Source: Utricularia gibba (taxonomy: Eukaryota > Streptophyta > Magnoliopsida > Lamiales > Lentibulariaceae). From it: a stretch of DNA of 64,000 bases. The DNA lies in the NCBI GenBank assembly GCA_002189035.1, contig NEEC01000025.1, positions 434,001 to 498,000 on the forward strand, written 5' to 3'. The notes beneath the pieces were generated by a model that was given only the letters and a program-made list of their open reading frames with translations, was not told the DNA's origin and did no database searches. The position numbers and the translations under genes are program-made. Shown piece after piece: positions 16,222-27,816 of this stretch (the first letter of the stretch is position 1; each line of letters starts with the position of its first letter).

Positions 16222-19200
16222 ATGGCAGAAGAAACAATCCCAATTCATACGGAGAAACTCTCAGATGAAATTCAGATCAACGGGACGGCCGTTCCGGTAA
16301 AACTCGTTCCTTCGATGATCTGATGATTTTCATTTTTTTCATATTTCGGTGATCAGGATTTGTTGATCTTTCTCAGATTGATAAAGAGAGCACGTCGATC
16401 AAGGAATTGAAGAAAGGGCAAGGAGAAGAAGCGCCTGTTAATGATGGCGAGATCATGAGTGTTGAGAAAGAGCGCACGGAAACTAAGGATCTGGATTCGG
16501 ATATGGATGAGACGACGAAGCGTGGGTTGTTGGAGTCGCGGGAGAAGTTTGAGGAGCTAGAGAAAGAACTGCAGAGGATTTCTGGTTTGTTGAAGGATTC
16601 TGAATCGAATAATGATCGATTGAAGGAAGAATTGTCACAGGCGAAGGAACAGCGTGAAGAAGTCGAGAAAAAATACGAAAAGCTCGAAGTTAGCAGCAAA
16701 AGGGTGTTGGAGGAGAAAACGGAGTCGGAGGGTAGGTACACATTGGAGCTCAAAGGTTTGAAAGAGGAATTGACAGCTCAAGAGGAAAAGCTCAAGGAGA
16801 TGGCGAATGTGAAAGATTCATTCGATCGCCTTAGCCTCGAGGTGGAAACCTCGAGCAGGAGAATTGAAGATCTCGAAGGAAAATTGCAAGTTTCAGCAGA
16901 AGAAATCCAGAAGCTTGAAGGGTTGCATAGGCAGAGTTGTGTACATGCGGAATCAGAGGCGAAAAAGGCCTTGGAGTTGGAAAAGTTGCTTGAGGAGGTG
17001 AAGTCCAATGCAAAGAATGTTGATGAACAGTTGCTTTCCATGAAGGAGAAGCTGAGAGCTTCTGAAGAAAACATTGCTGAGTATCAGAAGGTGGAGGAGG
17101 CGCTGGACGTTTCAAAGAAAGAACTTGCCGCTGTCCAGGGTGAATTGGAATTCGAGAAATCGAAAGTAGAAGATGCTGTGAAGAGGCTCGCTTCATCCGA
17201 AGATTTTGTTGTGGAGTTGAAGCGAGAATTGGAAGAAGCTAAAACTGCCGGATCCGAAGCGAGAGACAGAATCGCATCGCTAGAGGATCAGGTGAAATCC
17301 ACCAAAGAAAGCCTTCAAGAGAATGTTTCACAGCTTGAGGATTTGAAGTCAAAGCTCATAGAGGAGGCTGCTGCAAAGGAGAAGCTTGAAGAACTGTTGA
17401 ATTCTTATGAAAGGAATGCAAAAGGCATACAAGAAGAACTGGAGAAAGTGGTAAAAGAAAAACAGGAGCTAGAAAATGGTTTGCATGATCTGACCAAGCA
17501 TGCTGCTCAGATGAAGGAGATTTCTAGTGATCTGGAGGCTAAGCTGCAACAATCAGATGAGAACTTCCGCAAGGCTAATGCTCTTTTGGCTGAAGCAGTG
17601 GCCAACAGTAATGAACTCGAGCAGAAACTGAAAACTCTTGAAGAACATCACATTGAGAAAGAAAACGCTGTGTCCCTTGCAAACCAGAAGCATTCCGAGC
17701 TTGAGGATTTGCTGCGAGTTGCAAATACTGCAGCGGAGGAAGCTAAATCACAACTACAAGAATCTGAAATACGCCGTATTGGTGCGGAACAAAGAAACGT
17801 TGAGCTGGAGCAGAAGCTAAACTTGGAAGAATCAAAAAGACTGGAATACCAGAGGGGTTTGGAGGAGGCGTCTGAAAAATTGTCGGAACTGAATGCGGAG
17901 CTGGAGAAAAAAGATGTGGAGAAGCAAGAGCATGCTGCGAAGTTGCGTGACTTCCAATCAAAAGTAGAAGAAACTGAGGCTGAGTTGAGAAACTCATCAG
18001 CTCGTCATTCTGATCTTGAGACAGAGATAAAGAGTTGGATTGAGAAATGCAGTGAGCACGAAGGAAACGCGAATACAATTCAGCAGCGAATGCTTGAACT
18101 TGAGAGCTCAATGCAGTCGTCGGATTCCAAAGCTACTGAAGCAGGTCAAAAATTGATTGACTTGGAGCTACTTCTGGAAACAGAGAAGCTTAGGTTTAAG
18201 GAGCTTGAACAGCAGATTAATCTTCTAGAACAGAAAAACACAGATGTGGAAGAGAAGTCTTCTAATAGCAGGAAAAGAGTTTCAGAGCTTGAAGCAGAGG
18301 TTCAGATGCTCCAAACCAAAGCATCAGACCTTGAGGCTGCATTGAAATCTTCCATAGAAAAGGAAAGCGAACTGAATGAAAGGATAAATGCTGAGAGAGA
18401 AGAAAACAGAAGGGTAAAAGAGGATTATGGGGTTTCAGTCGAAAAGTTATCCGAAGCTGAAAATTTACTTGACAGCCTACGCCACGAACTGGATGCTTCA
18501 CATCGGAGGTTAGAAAGCATTGAAAATGACCTTAAGGGTACTGGATTGAGGAGAGCGAGGTCATGGAGAAGCTAAAGGTTGCAGAGGAGCAGCTTGAGCA
18601 ACAAGCCATAGCTCTGGCCAATGCAACCGCTACAAGTGCAGAACTTCGATCATCACACGAGATATCAACTCGGGATTCAGACTTGAAACTTCAAGAAGCC
18701 ATTGCAAATTTCACTAGTAGAGACTCTGAGGCCAGAGATCTGCATGATAAAGTGGTGGCTCTTGAAGGTCAAGTTGAAATTTATCAGCTGCAACTTGCTG
18801 AAGCAACTGAAAAGTTCGAGACCGCAAACAAGGAGCTTGATCGCGTCTTAGTAAAACTACAGTCTTCAGAGGCTTTCACCATGGAGTTACAGGAGAAGCT
18901 ACGAGCCATAACTGGACTTGTTGAAACTTATGAACATAAGGAACAGGAGTCCTCTCGATTGCTGAAAAGCAACGAGCTAGAACTTGAACAGAGTCTTGCG
19001 AAAATTAAGGATCTAGAGGGTGAGCTGGAGAGCCGCTGCAGTCAATTTAGAAAGGAAACTGAGTCACTGGTTGAAGACAACAAGAAACTTTCTCAAAATC
19101 TGGCATCCTATGTTTCAGAGCTAAGTGACCTGCAGGCAAAAGTGTCCATGCTTGCATCTGAGAAGGGAAGCACAGAAGAAGAGTTGAACTCCGCAAGAAA

Positions 19201-20212
19201 AGAAATTGAAAAACTGACTGCACAATTTGCATCTGAAGCTCAAAAGATACAATCTCAGGTAATAGCTCTGATCACTGCTAGAAACACCATTCTCTTTTGA
19301 AATACGTTCATTTTCTAACAGCATACTATCTCCTCACCCCTTAGATGAATTCGGTTCTTGAAGAGAAAGATTTACTTTCTGAGACATTTCAAAGCTCCAA
19401 AAAGGATCTTGACTTCATAATAATGGATCTCGAGGAGAAGCTGAAAGAACAGAAATCGGTTGAAGATTCATTGAAAGCCAACCTGGAAATCCTTAACACC
19501 GAAGTTTCCGAGAAAGCAGAGTTGCGAAAGAAATTGAATGAGCTTGAAGAGCTGTTAGCCAATTCAGAATCTACACTAAATGAAGAGGTAACTACTCCAT
19601 ACTACTACGCCTTTCTACATCCTTGAACTGTCTTTTCTATGCTGAGCACACGCACCCTCGCCATTTTTCATAAATGACCAACAGAGGGAGTTGAGATCCC
19701 AGCATCAGTCCGTGCATGAAGATGCTTCCAAGAATCACGCCGAGGAAGTCGAGAAGATGAAGAAAGACATTGCTTTTCTTACCAGCCAAACTAAAGATCT
19801 TGGGCTGAAGCTGCAACAGGCTGAGGCTCAAATCAAAGCAAAGGTCAGCTTCATTCCACCACCACTCCTATGTCTCAACTAGACTAGAAACAAACTATAA
19901 AATGAAAAATTATAAATTAACTTTCTTTTTAACCTCCCGGGAATTACCCACCCGCAGGATGATGCTAGGGGTGTTGCTATCAGTGAAAACAAGGATGAGA
20001 CTGTAAAATCTAGGGAAATAGAGTTACCCGCAACCGCCAGCCCTTCCAAAAGAAAGAGTAAAAAGAAGACAGAGACAGGAGGTTCGTCTTCCGATACAGA
20101 GATTCGCAGCAGCACTAGGAGTGAAGCGCGTCCATCCATGAGCTACCAGGTCATTCTTGGTGTGGCTATTGTCTCTATTATCATTGGCCTTATTCTTGGG
20201 AGAAGATACTAG
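16222..20212 (+). CDS. Long coiled-coil tail-anchored protein (PICC / myosin-heavy-chain-like), with frameshift
   Basis: Five exons (16222-16296, 16377-19258, 19345-19587, 19685-19843, 19958-20212) encode about 1,204 residues, almost all heptad-like Glu/Lys/Leu-rich coiled coil. The N-terminus is MAEETIPIHTEKL. The C-terminus has a basic SPSKRKSKKK stretch followed by one hydrophobic helix (VILGVAIVSIIIGLILG) and RRY, a classic tail anchor facing the cytosol. This layout matches Arabidopsis PICC (At2g32240 family), an ER-anchored coiled-coil protein linked to immunity. I use that by resemblance only. In exon 2 the frame breaks near 18545: one frame reads ENDLKGTG and then fails, while the next frame reads EESEVMEKLK and continues. 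One base is missing, and exon 2 is 2,882 bp, one short of a multiple of three. Confidence 0.88.
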
Positions 20213-20471
20213 GGAGAGATTCTCAAACTCCCAGCGTTGAATTTTGCATTGCGCGTGACAAAAAGAAGATTGAAGACAGATTGTTTGATATTCATGCAGT
20301 AGCCATCAATCATACTGCGGTGGCTTGTAGTTTTGGGTTTGCGCGTTGATTTCTTTGTACCTAAGCTTTGAAGCACATGAGCTACGCACAAGAAGAAGAA
20401 GCAGAAGAAACAGAGGAGATTGATTTGTGAAGTGGGTGTTAATTTGGATTTTTTTACGGTAATTGATGTAA

Positions 20472-21721
20472 TCAGGGTGGTAAATCTGGTGTTTCCCAAG
20501 CGGAGGCTGTGAGCAAAGGGGAGTTCTTCCATCCCATCTTCAGCCATCCGTTTTCCTCCACCAAAGTATACCCGCGCCATGGCATCATCCCCAGGAGAAG
20601 GCTGGCCTGCGCGGAGGCGTTACCCCCGAGCGACACCCGCCGGAAACCTAATCCCGCCATCGCTTTCCCCACATCTCCACCTCCCCATCTCGCTTCTTCA
20701 GAGACAGAATGTTCCGTATTTCGCATCCAAACAACTGCTGTTCCACCGTGTGTCTGTCCAGACTCTCCGGTGCCGACACGTCGCCTAAGGCATCGAACAG
20801 CGCTGAGTAGTAATGGAGGGCGCCGATGAATCGCCGGAGGAAACCGCCTTCTCCGCTGTTGCTCAGATCGTATGTTCTTTCGACGATTGTGATGAGTTTG
20901 GGTTTGATCATTTTGAGTAATCTGAAAACCCCCAAGTCGCTTCCGGTCATGTCGTAGAGACTGTGGTGCATCCAGTGGACGATTACTGTTTCGCCGATTC
21001 GGACTTTGAGTTGATCGATTTCTGAGATGTTTCCGATTTTCCCTTCGACGGCGTGGAAATGGAATGGGATGTTTACGGCGCCGGCGAATTCGGCGAGGCG
21101 GAGGCCCGTTGAGTCGAGGAGGTCGAGAGAGGGGCCTAGGCCGGTGATTCTTAGGGACTTCAGTTTTCGTGGCTTGGAAGCCAGGATTTGGAAGAAGCCC
21201 GGCCACTGGAGCCCCTGCATGATGTCGAGATCGATGACGTGCACGTGATCGGCCCCGTCCACCGCCTGCTGGATAGCCTGGTTGGCCGTGAAGTGGGAGA
21301 ACTTGATCATCGGCGTGATTGAGTTGTACGTCTGGAAAGCAGCGAGGACCTTCTGGTAATGAGATTTCCACAGAGACAGCGGCAGCGTGGGCAGACACGG
21401 GACCGGAGATTTCCCGATTACGTAACACGCAATCACCCGCGACGATATAGCGTCGGCGAAGTACGCGCCGACGCGTTGAACGGAAGACCCAAAGGGAGAA
21501 GAAAGCTCGAGTATCTCCGGAAGAATCTGCGATGCATCGAGAAGGTTGTCGGCAGCCAGGCACTCGGCGCATCTCAGCAGAAGCTGGACCAATCGCAGTC
21601 CCGCTTCCTCGGAGTCCCTCTCGAACCCAATAGCGGCGGCGCGATGGCGCTTGATTGGATCAGTAACAGAGATGCCCTCGTCAACTTCATCCTCAATCGG
21701 GCGCTTGCCGGCAGAAGCCAT
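20472..21721 (-). CDS. SCL23: GRAS transcription factor SCARECROW-LIKE 23, with frameshift
   Basis: A single-exon GRAS regulator, closest to SCL23, which works with SCARECROW in endodermis and bundle-sheath patterning. The N-terminus is short ([14 protein letters not shown]). LHR I starts near residue 42 ([20 protein letters not shown]). The VHIID motif reads [20 protein letters not shown] and the PFYRE region follow, and the end carries [15 protein letters not shown] and the SAW motif LLTASAW. The first frame stops at 20648, after [11 protein letters not shown]. The other frame carries [18 protein letters not shown] through to the stop at 20472. One G is apparently missing in the run at 20667-20670 (C on the plus strand). 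Restoring it gives about 416 residues, the family length. The gene is convergent with the coiled-coil gene. Confidence 0.92.
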
Positions 21722-22049
21722 GGAAACTGGGGAGGAGCTCCGTGGCCTGAGAGAAGTGTAAGCAGAAGCATTCGCATATCTCGTAATTCGGTATTGTAGT
21801 GGAAGGGAAGGTGAAAAGGAAAAGGAGTGTTATTGAGTTTTGTCTGATAGGGAAAAAGGCAATCGGAAAGGCAGGAGAAAATGACAGAAGAAGCTTGAGG
21901 GGCTGTACCCAGAAATGATGGCGATGGTGAAACACATGCTACCAGATATTACTTATAAGCGCATGGACTGAAGCCAAGTATCCAAGATGGGTATGAAGTG
22001 CAATACAACTGAGAAGGAAAAGCTGCTTCTGCTTCTGATGCAGAGAGAA
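21722..22049. promoter_or_regulatory. Promoter/leader of SCL23 and 3' flank of CYSTM copy 1
   Basis: The 328 bp between two minus-strand genes. The 21722-21935 part is pyrimidine-rich on the minus strand, as expected for the SCL23 leader. The rest is the 3' UTR of the CYSTM gene. No distinct element was recognised. Confidence 0.4.
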
Positions 22050-22443
22050 TCAGAAGCAAGCATCCAGCACACAGCAGCAGCACAGACCAGCACAGCTCCA
22101 AAACAAACAGAAGATCATCTGTATCAGCTTCGATACTCTCCCATGGCGATATATTAAAATAATAAAACAAACAACATTCTTTTTTGACTACTGACCAGCC
22201 CCTCCAGAAGCCGTCTCCCTTCAGCCGAGAGTAGCGGGAGTTGCAGCCGGAACCTGCACACCCTCGTCGTCTTTCGCTGGATAGCCCTGGGGCGGCGGCG
22301 GAAAAGCCGTGTTTTTCTCCGCCTTGGATACGGTGCCTGGTAAGGGGAATTCGAAATCAAACACCCTGGGTCACTTCAATAGATTCGCCCTTCTGAGAAG
22401 TTGGAAGCTTGGGTTTACCTGGATTCCGATCGTAGCTATTCAT
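22050..22443 (-). CDS. CYSTM family protein, copy 1, with frameshift
   Basis: A short cysteine-rich transmembrane-module protein of the kind anchored in the plasma membrane and often stress-induced. Three exons: 22419-22443, 22196-22336 and 22050-22095. Exon 1 encodes MNSYDRNP. Exon 2 has the Pro-rich PPPPQGYPAKDDEG typical of the family and, in a different frame, KGDGFWRG. Exon 3 gives CCAGLCCCCVLDACF then stop, the diagnostic Cys module. The exon 2 halves are out of frame by one base near 22217-22226, so a single base seems to be missing. With it the protein is about 70 residues. Exons 1 and 3 have exactly the same lengths (25 and 46 bp) and the splice phases match those of the neighbouring copy at 23284-23680, so this is one of a tandem pair. 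Confidence 0.82.
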
Positions 22444-23283
22444 GCTGATCTGGTACCCCACCGGAGGCACAGACTTGGCGCTCTCCTTTATGCGTAAGCA
22501 AGGAGGAGGAGCTGCGGCGTGGCGTGCATAGCATATACGCGTGTGCATGGATGATTGGGTCGCGGTTCACCTAATCCACTGACCATCTCGATCGCCAATC
22601 CCCGGACCCGGGACCCCAACCAATGTCAACCCTATTGTCCTTCTCCACTAAAAACCACTCCATCACTGCTTCCGTGTAATCGATGTAACCCTCTAATATG
22701 TGTTTATAACCTGTGCACATCTTAACAAACATTCAAAGTTTGTATTAAATCAATAATCTTATATAATAAACTGAAAGTGAAATAATTAAGTATATAATAA
22801 AGATTCAAAGTTTGTATTAGATTAACAATCTCATATCATGAATTAAAAATAAAATAATCAAATATATAATAAATTATAAGTTTTATTTTATAAATTTTAT
22901 TTAATTATTTTATATGATTATCTTTATATTTTTTATGTATTTAAACTTTTTTATCCTATTTACCAAATCTTTAATTTCATGGTTTTGATAACCCAAAATT
23001 CTAAAGAAAAATTGGTATCATTCAACACACCATGAATTAATTTTATTAGAATAGAATAAAACTGAAATACCAAAACATCAAAAATAGAATCATAATATCA
23101 AATATATCATCATAAACATAATATCTATGGGGGTTTGCACAAATGGAAAATGGTGACTCTAAGAAATGTGATACGTAAGAGAAGGCAACGGGACACGGCA
23201 GTAGCAACGGGGAACGGGGAATATGAAGGAAAACAGGCAGTGGGGTGTGGGAGCCGTGTGCAGGTGATCCGTCTGATGAGAAC
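22444..23283. other. AT-rich spacer between the two CYSTM genes
   Basis: The 22444-22640 part is the probable upstream region of CYSTM copy 1. From 22680 to 23110 it is strongly AT-rich and includes a degenerate tandem repeat. No coding sequence was seen. Confidence 0.5.
22731..22874. repeat. Degenerate 72-bp direct repeat, two copies
   Basis: Copy 1 (22731-22802) and copy 2 (22803-22874) both begin ATTCAAAGTTTGTATTA and both end around TATATAATAAA, with diverged middles. The copies are contiguous with a 72-bp period. This looks like a local tandem duplication. No terminal inverted repeats were seen. Confidence 0.7.
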
Positions 23284-23680
23284 TCAGAAGCAGGCGTCCA
23301 GCACGCAGCAGCAGCACAGCGCGGCACAACTGCAAAAACCAGACTCGAGATTAACATACCACACAGAGTTGGCGTTTTCCTAGAGAGTTCTCTTCTCGCT
23401 ACTCACCATCCCTTCCAGAAGCCGTCGCCTCTGGACTTGGTTGCGCGCCGCTTACCGAATTCCTGCGCCGGTGCTTGCTCCCCTTCTTTCGCCGGGTATC
23501 CTATCGGCGGCGGCGCGGCCACGAAGGCAGGGGTGGTGCTCTGCGGCAAATAACTCGCTGCACAACCAACAACGTAAATCCCCTCGGCAACCCAACCAAA
23601 TCAAAAGAAAAAAATGAAAAAGAACCGCGAGTGGTTCCGGATGACGAAAAAGTACCTTGATTCTGAGCGTAGCTACTCAT
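23284..23680 (-). CDS. CYSTM family protein, copy 2
   Basis: Three exons (23656-23680, 23407-23557, 23284-23329) join in phase to 73 residues. The N-terminus is MSSYAQNQASYLPQ, followed by a Pro-rich PPPIGYPAKEGEQ region, then KSRGDGFWKG and the terminal Cys module CCAALCCCCVLDACF. The small size, Pro-rich cytosolic part and Cys-rich membrane segment define the CYSTM family. Members dimerise at the plasma membrane and often respond to stress or pathogens. This copy is intact, and its neighbour at 22050-22443 has the same exon structure. A TATA-like element lies about 80 bp upstream. Confidence 0.88.
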
Positions 23681-24541
23681 GTCTGACCAGAGGAAGAAGG
23701 AAATCTGTCTTCGATCGGAGACGGTATGGCACGATGATAGGAATACCCAGGGGCCGTGTCTATATATAAAACAAAAACGACGAGAGGAGGAGGAGGAAGC
23801 AACCTGGAAGTCGGCGACTCCGCGTGGGGAGAAAATACGCCGATGGGAGTTGAATTACCGTTTCTCGTCGTCAACAACTTCAGGTTCAGGTAAAGACCTA
23901 CTCCAATCAATGTGCAGGCGGTGCTGACTTCAAACGGAATTTTACTAAAGATGGAGGACCATCCATCCAACTTAAACGAGATTTATCAATTTTCAAGGGA
24001 CCTGTTGTTAATTTCTAAATTTTAAAAAACGATTTCCATATTTTAATAATAAGAATAATATTTCGTAAATTAATATATTTGTTAAAAAAGATGATTAATA
24101 ACAGTGGATTCAACCTCTTGAGCGTGTTTATTCATAGAGCTGATGCACCCAATACGATGATGAGGAAGGAAGGTGTGCTTCTTCGCATTCTCCACCTTCC
24201 ATTTCTTTGATATATCATTTTTTGTGTTTGGCTCTCATTTCTCGGTGGTTATTCCAGGAATATGCAATTAGCAAGTAGAGTCCTTTTGAAGTTGATCTCC
24301 ATTCAACGCGGTACGTCTTGAGTTTCACCCTGTTCTCCTCCAAAAAGTATCGGTTTCGTGGTGGGTCAGGGGTGAATGCTTTCGTGTTCTTTTTGGATTG
24401 AAGATCTGTAGGCAAAAGCTGGTTTTTTTATTCGTGGGAACGAGTTCTTTTTTTCCAAATTACATTGATCGTTTCGTTGTTGGATCTGGTGGGTTCTCAT
24501 TCTTTGCTACGTTGATTTTGAGGTAGGTGGAGGAGCAAGCG
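23681..24541. promoter_or_regulatory. Divergent spacer between CYSTM copy 2 and the OTU gene
   Basis: An AT-rich centre (24010-24100) separates the CYSTM promoter from the OTU leader. A likely 5' UTR intron acceptor (TTTTGAGGTAG) ends near 24526, 15 bp before the OTU ATG. No other feature was seen. Confidence 0.4.
23761..23767 (-). promoter_or_regulatory. TATA box of CYSTM copy 2
   Basis: TATATA on the minus strand, about 81 bp upstream of the ATG at 23680. This fits a short leader of about 50 nt. Confidence 0.5.
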
Positions 24542-26163
24542 ATGACTGATAAGTATAATAGTCAATGGCGAACGAGACGGGATTGGGGTTCACAGGATAC
24601 AAGGGATGATCATATGATTGCTTTGATGTTAGCTGAAGATGAAAGATTAATGCATTCAAATGGCATGAGACCTTCTCAGTTGAACTCGATTCCGGTACAA
24701 ATCCCTATCATTTAATCCTGTTTTCACTATTGTTTTCATTGAGAACTACTACCTTTCCATTATGCTGTAGGACTTTGATTCATTTTCTGTTCCACAAAGA
24801 ATTCTCACAAATTATAGTATTCAGATTTCCGCCTGGGGGTATTGTCTAGTAAATTGTCAATGTTGCTGTGTGAAGTTCACGTAATGTGTTAGGAGCTATA
24901 GATAATGTTGTCCTGCATTTTGTACACGGGTTTACAAACTTATAAGTCTGTTGGATTTGCAGCATGTATCGCATGCCTTCACAAATAGATCTCATCCAAA
25001 TTATGCGAGCTTATACCATGAGAGCTTAGCAGACAGGTTGGATATTGTCTCCGTAGTTTTTGTTCTCTGTTTCTGTCATCATTAAGGGTACCCACGTATA
25101 ATCTGGGATTTATCAGGTTAGCCAGATACCGCTTAGCAGAATTGCAGATTCAGGGAGATGGAAATTGTCAGGTTGGCTCTCAATGCTGCTGATCTTTAAA
25201 CTGTAGCTCCATTTTTTCCATTCCTTTTTTTTTTCCCCTTGTTGAGGTAAACTAAAGTTTCAATGTGAACCCAATTTTTACTTCACAGTTTCGAGCCCTT
25301 GCCGACCAGTTGTTTCACAAACCAGATCAGCACAAGTATATACGAAAGCAGATTGTCAGACAGGTGCAGTTGAAATTTTTTCCCCTGTCATTCTTAGAAC
25401 TCTCATGTCATATGTGAAGTGATCATTATAATAAAGTATACTCATAGCATGCATTTTTCCAGTTAAAAGATCATCGCAATCTATATGAAGGCTACGTGGA
25501 CATGAGTTACAAACACTATGTGAAGAAGATGAATAGGTCAGATTTCATCTCCCTCATTGCTGTGTCCCTAGACTGTTGTGCGTCTAGAAAGAGATGAGGG
25601 GTGAGTAAAATTTCCTTGCGGTTTCAGATTGGGGGAATGGGGTGATCATGTTACTTTACAAGCAGCAGCTGACAAAGTAAGTTGTGTGACTAACTTGACA
25701 CAGAGCACAAATTATCACAAATTTTATTGTTACAGTTACAATAAAATTTGCTTGGAGTAAGTAGTATCCATCCACTGATATGCTTGATGTTTGCTGTAGT
25801 TCGAAGTAAAAATATGTTTGATCACAACTTTCAGAGATAGCGGCTTCATTGAAATTCTTCCAAAAGATAAAACTCCTTACAGAGGTACAATACAACATCC
25901 CTTTCCTGTGATCAGAAGCATACCTTGTCCTCCTCTTCCCTCAAAGTATTCTGTCTGTTCCATTTAGAGCTGTGGCTGAGCTTCTGGAGCAATGTTCATT
26001 ACAATTCCTTATATCCAGCCGTAGGTACGAACGATGCTTCACCCTGAAGCCATCTCCACCACACATTCTTGACTTGTACTTATGATATCTTCTGCTGTGT
26101 TGCTTGACAGAGGCTCCTCTGAGACGACCGAGGAAGAAGCATTGGCTTTTTCACGTGTGGTGA
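24542..26163 (+). CDS. OTU-domain deubiquitinase
   Basis: A cysteine protease of the OTU family that removes ubiquitin chains. Nine exons (24542-24694, 24963-25036, 25117-25171, 25289-25363, 25463-25536, 25628-25676, 25800-25884, 25968-26024, 26111-26163) join in phase to 224 residues. The catalytic core QGDGNCQFRALADQLF holds the Asp and the nucleophilic Cys. The catalytic His lies in the terminal motif SNVHYNSLY. Between them are the conserved GDHVTLQAAADKF and the beta-strand FEVKICLIT. The end reads RPRKKHWLFHVW, close to the usual KKHWLF terminus with four extra residues. For the last intron an alternative donor four bases earlier is also in phase and would change two residues. The layout resembles the short plant OTU proteins of the At3g02070 group. 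Confidence 0.92.
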
Positions 26164-27816
26164 AACTTGCTGAGATGCATCAACCCCATTTTGTATTGTA
26201 TACCATATGCTCCTTTTTGGTTCTTCACACCTCACACACACATGTTTCACATGATGTCTCTTGTTTAATCACTGTAATTATTGAATCACAGAGATTTTTG
26301 AACTGCGGTTGTTTTGTTCAAATGACCATTTTTCTGAATCCTTTGATATATTGCATGTGGGCTTGAAGCGTGGCCCAAATGATGGTGAAATCTAAACGGG
26401 CCGTCAAAGTAAGAATAATACCTAGCCCACCCATCACTATTTGGAGGCCTATCAAGGAGAGAAGGGCTACGTATTATTATTCGGTTTAAAATAATAATAA
26501 ATTACAAAGTATCCTTCAAAATTTGTGTATTTTCTATTTATTTTAAACATATTTATCAAATATAATATTTTTCTAATTATATATTTATAAAATCTATATA
26601 ATAAATACATATTCAACTTTACTCACATGATATCTATTATTCAAATGAATTATTAATTAAAATCTCCTATTAACCACCCTATAATTGGATGAGGTTTATA
26701 ATTAATCAATTGTCAACGTATTTATACATTATAGAACTAAATAATATATTACAATATAAATTATTTATTATTGAAAAAAGCTCCGGTTGTTTAAAACCTG
26801 CCGCCGGCCGCAACCAACGAGTATCCAGACATCAATACGGGACCTGCCGGTGTAATGGACGGACATTATTGCACGAACTGAGCCAGTTACACCGAATGTG
26901 GGTTGGCCCGGGAGGCTATTCAACACTGCGTTAAACTGCAATATGTTGGTCAATTTTGGATTTGTTTTTTAGGGAGAAATTGGTTTGATCGAGGCTTGGG
27001 TGGTGGACACGTGTGCTCCAGGCTGCGGGTAACCCGGGTGCCGAGAGGGAGAAAAAACGAGAGAATAAATGAATGCATGGCTTTGAGCTGGTCAAGATTC
27101 TTTCTGAGCATCTGGGTTTTGAGGTAATCTCATTTCATGGCATTTTCTTCATTTGAAACTATTCGCATCCGCGAAGACATAACATCATAGGTGAGCCGCG
27201 CGCTATATGTGCGTATTAATGGTTTCCCCCCTAGGATGGATCGTTGACTTTGCCCGCGTTATATTTTGACTTTGTTCTTGTTCATATTAACTACATGCTA
27301 GTGATCATTCTGCTCTGGGATGAGTTGATTCTTTTGTTTATTGGTTAAAGTTTTTGTCTTTTTGATTTGGGGTAATTTGAATTGGAGATGTGTAGCCGAT
27401 TCTTTGAAGGATTTGGATTATGATTGTGTATCCCTGTTGGTGATTCTGCCGTTATCTTTAGGAGAAAAAAAGAGCTTCCATTTTCAGGGAGGTGGCAGTG
27501 CTTGCGGATTCAGTGCATATACATCTCAGAGCCTCGAAGACTTGAGGTACGTCATCTTGTCCATCTTCTTCTGTTTTCCTGATTTTGATCATATATAGGC
27601 GTTGACTCCATGGCGTCAAAGTTTGATGTTCCTGATATCGATCTCTTGATTTTTAGTTTTGATATTTTTGGAAAAGTTTTAGTTATCTGTCTTGTGAGGA
27701 AGTAATTTAGGCTCTTTGGTAAACTCGAATGTCCTGTTTCACTCCCTACGTTGATGATGTGTGTGTATTTTTAATGGTGGAAGGGCAAGGAAGTTGAATA
27801 AATTACATCTATAGTG
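26164..27816. other. Spacer and leader of the epimerase gene
   Basis: 26460-26770 is very AT-rich. 27000-27130 is GC-richer and may contain the transcription start of the epimerase. A plausible non-coding exon ends at GACTTGAG/GTACG near 27547, and an acceptor (ATCTATAG) ends just before the ATG at 27817. I found no gene in the first kilobase. Confidence 0.4.

Noticed and set aside
16373-17196. Long minus-strand frames opposite the coiled-coil exon
   Set aside because: They are Ser/Leu/Phe-rich mirrors of Glu/Lys/Leu coiled-coil codons on the true strand.
22731-22874. Miniature transposon
   Set aside because: The copies are direct repeats of 72 bp without terminal inverted repeats or target duplications, so a tandem duplication is simpler.
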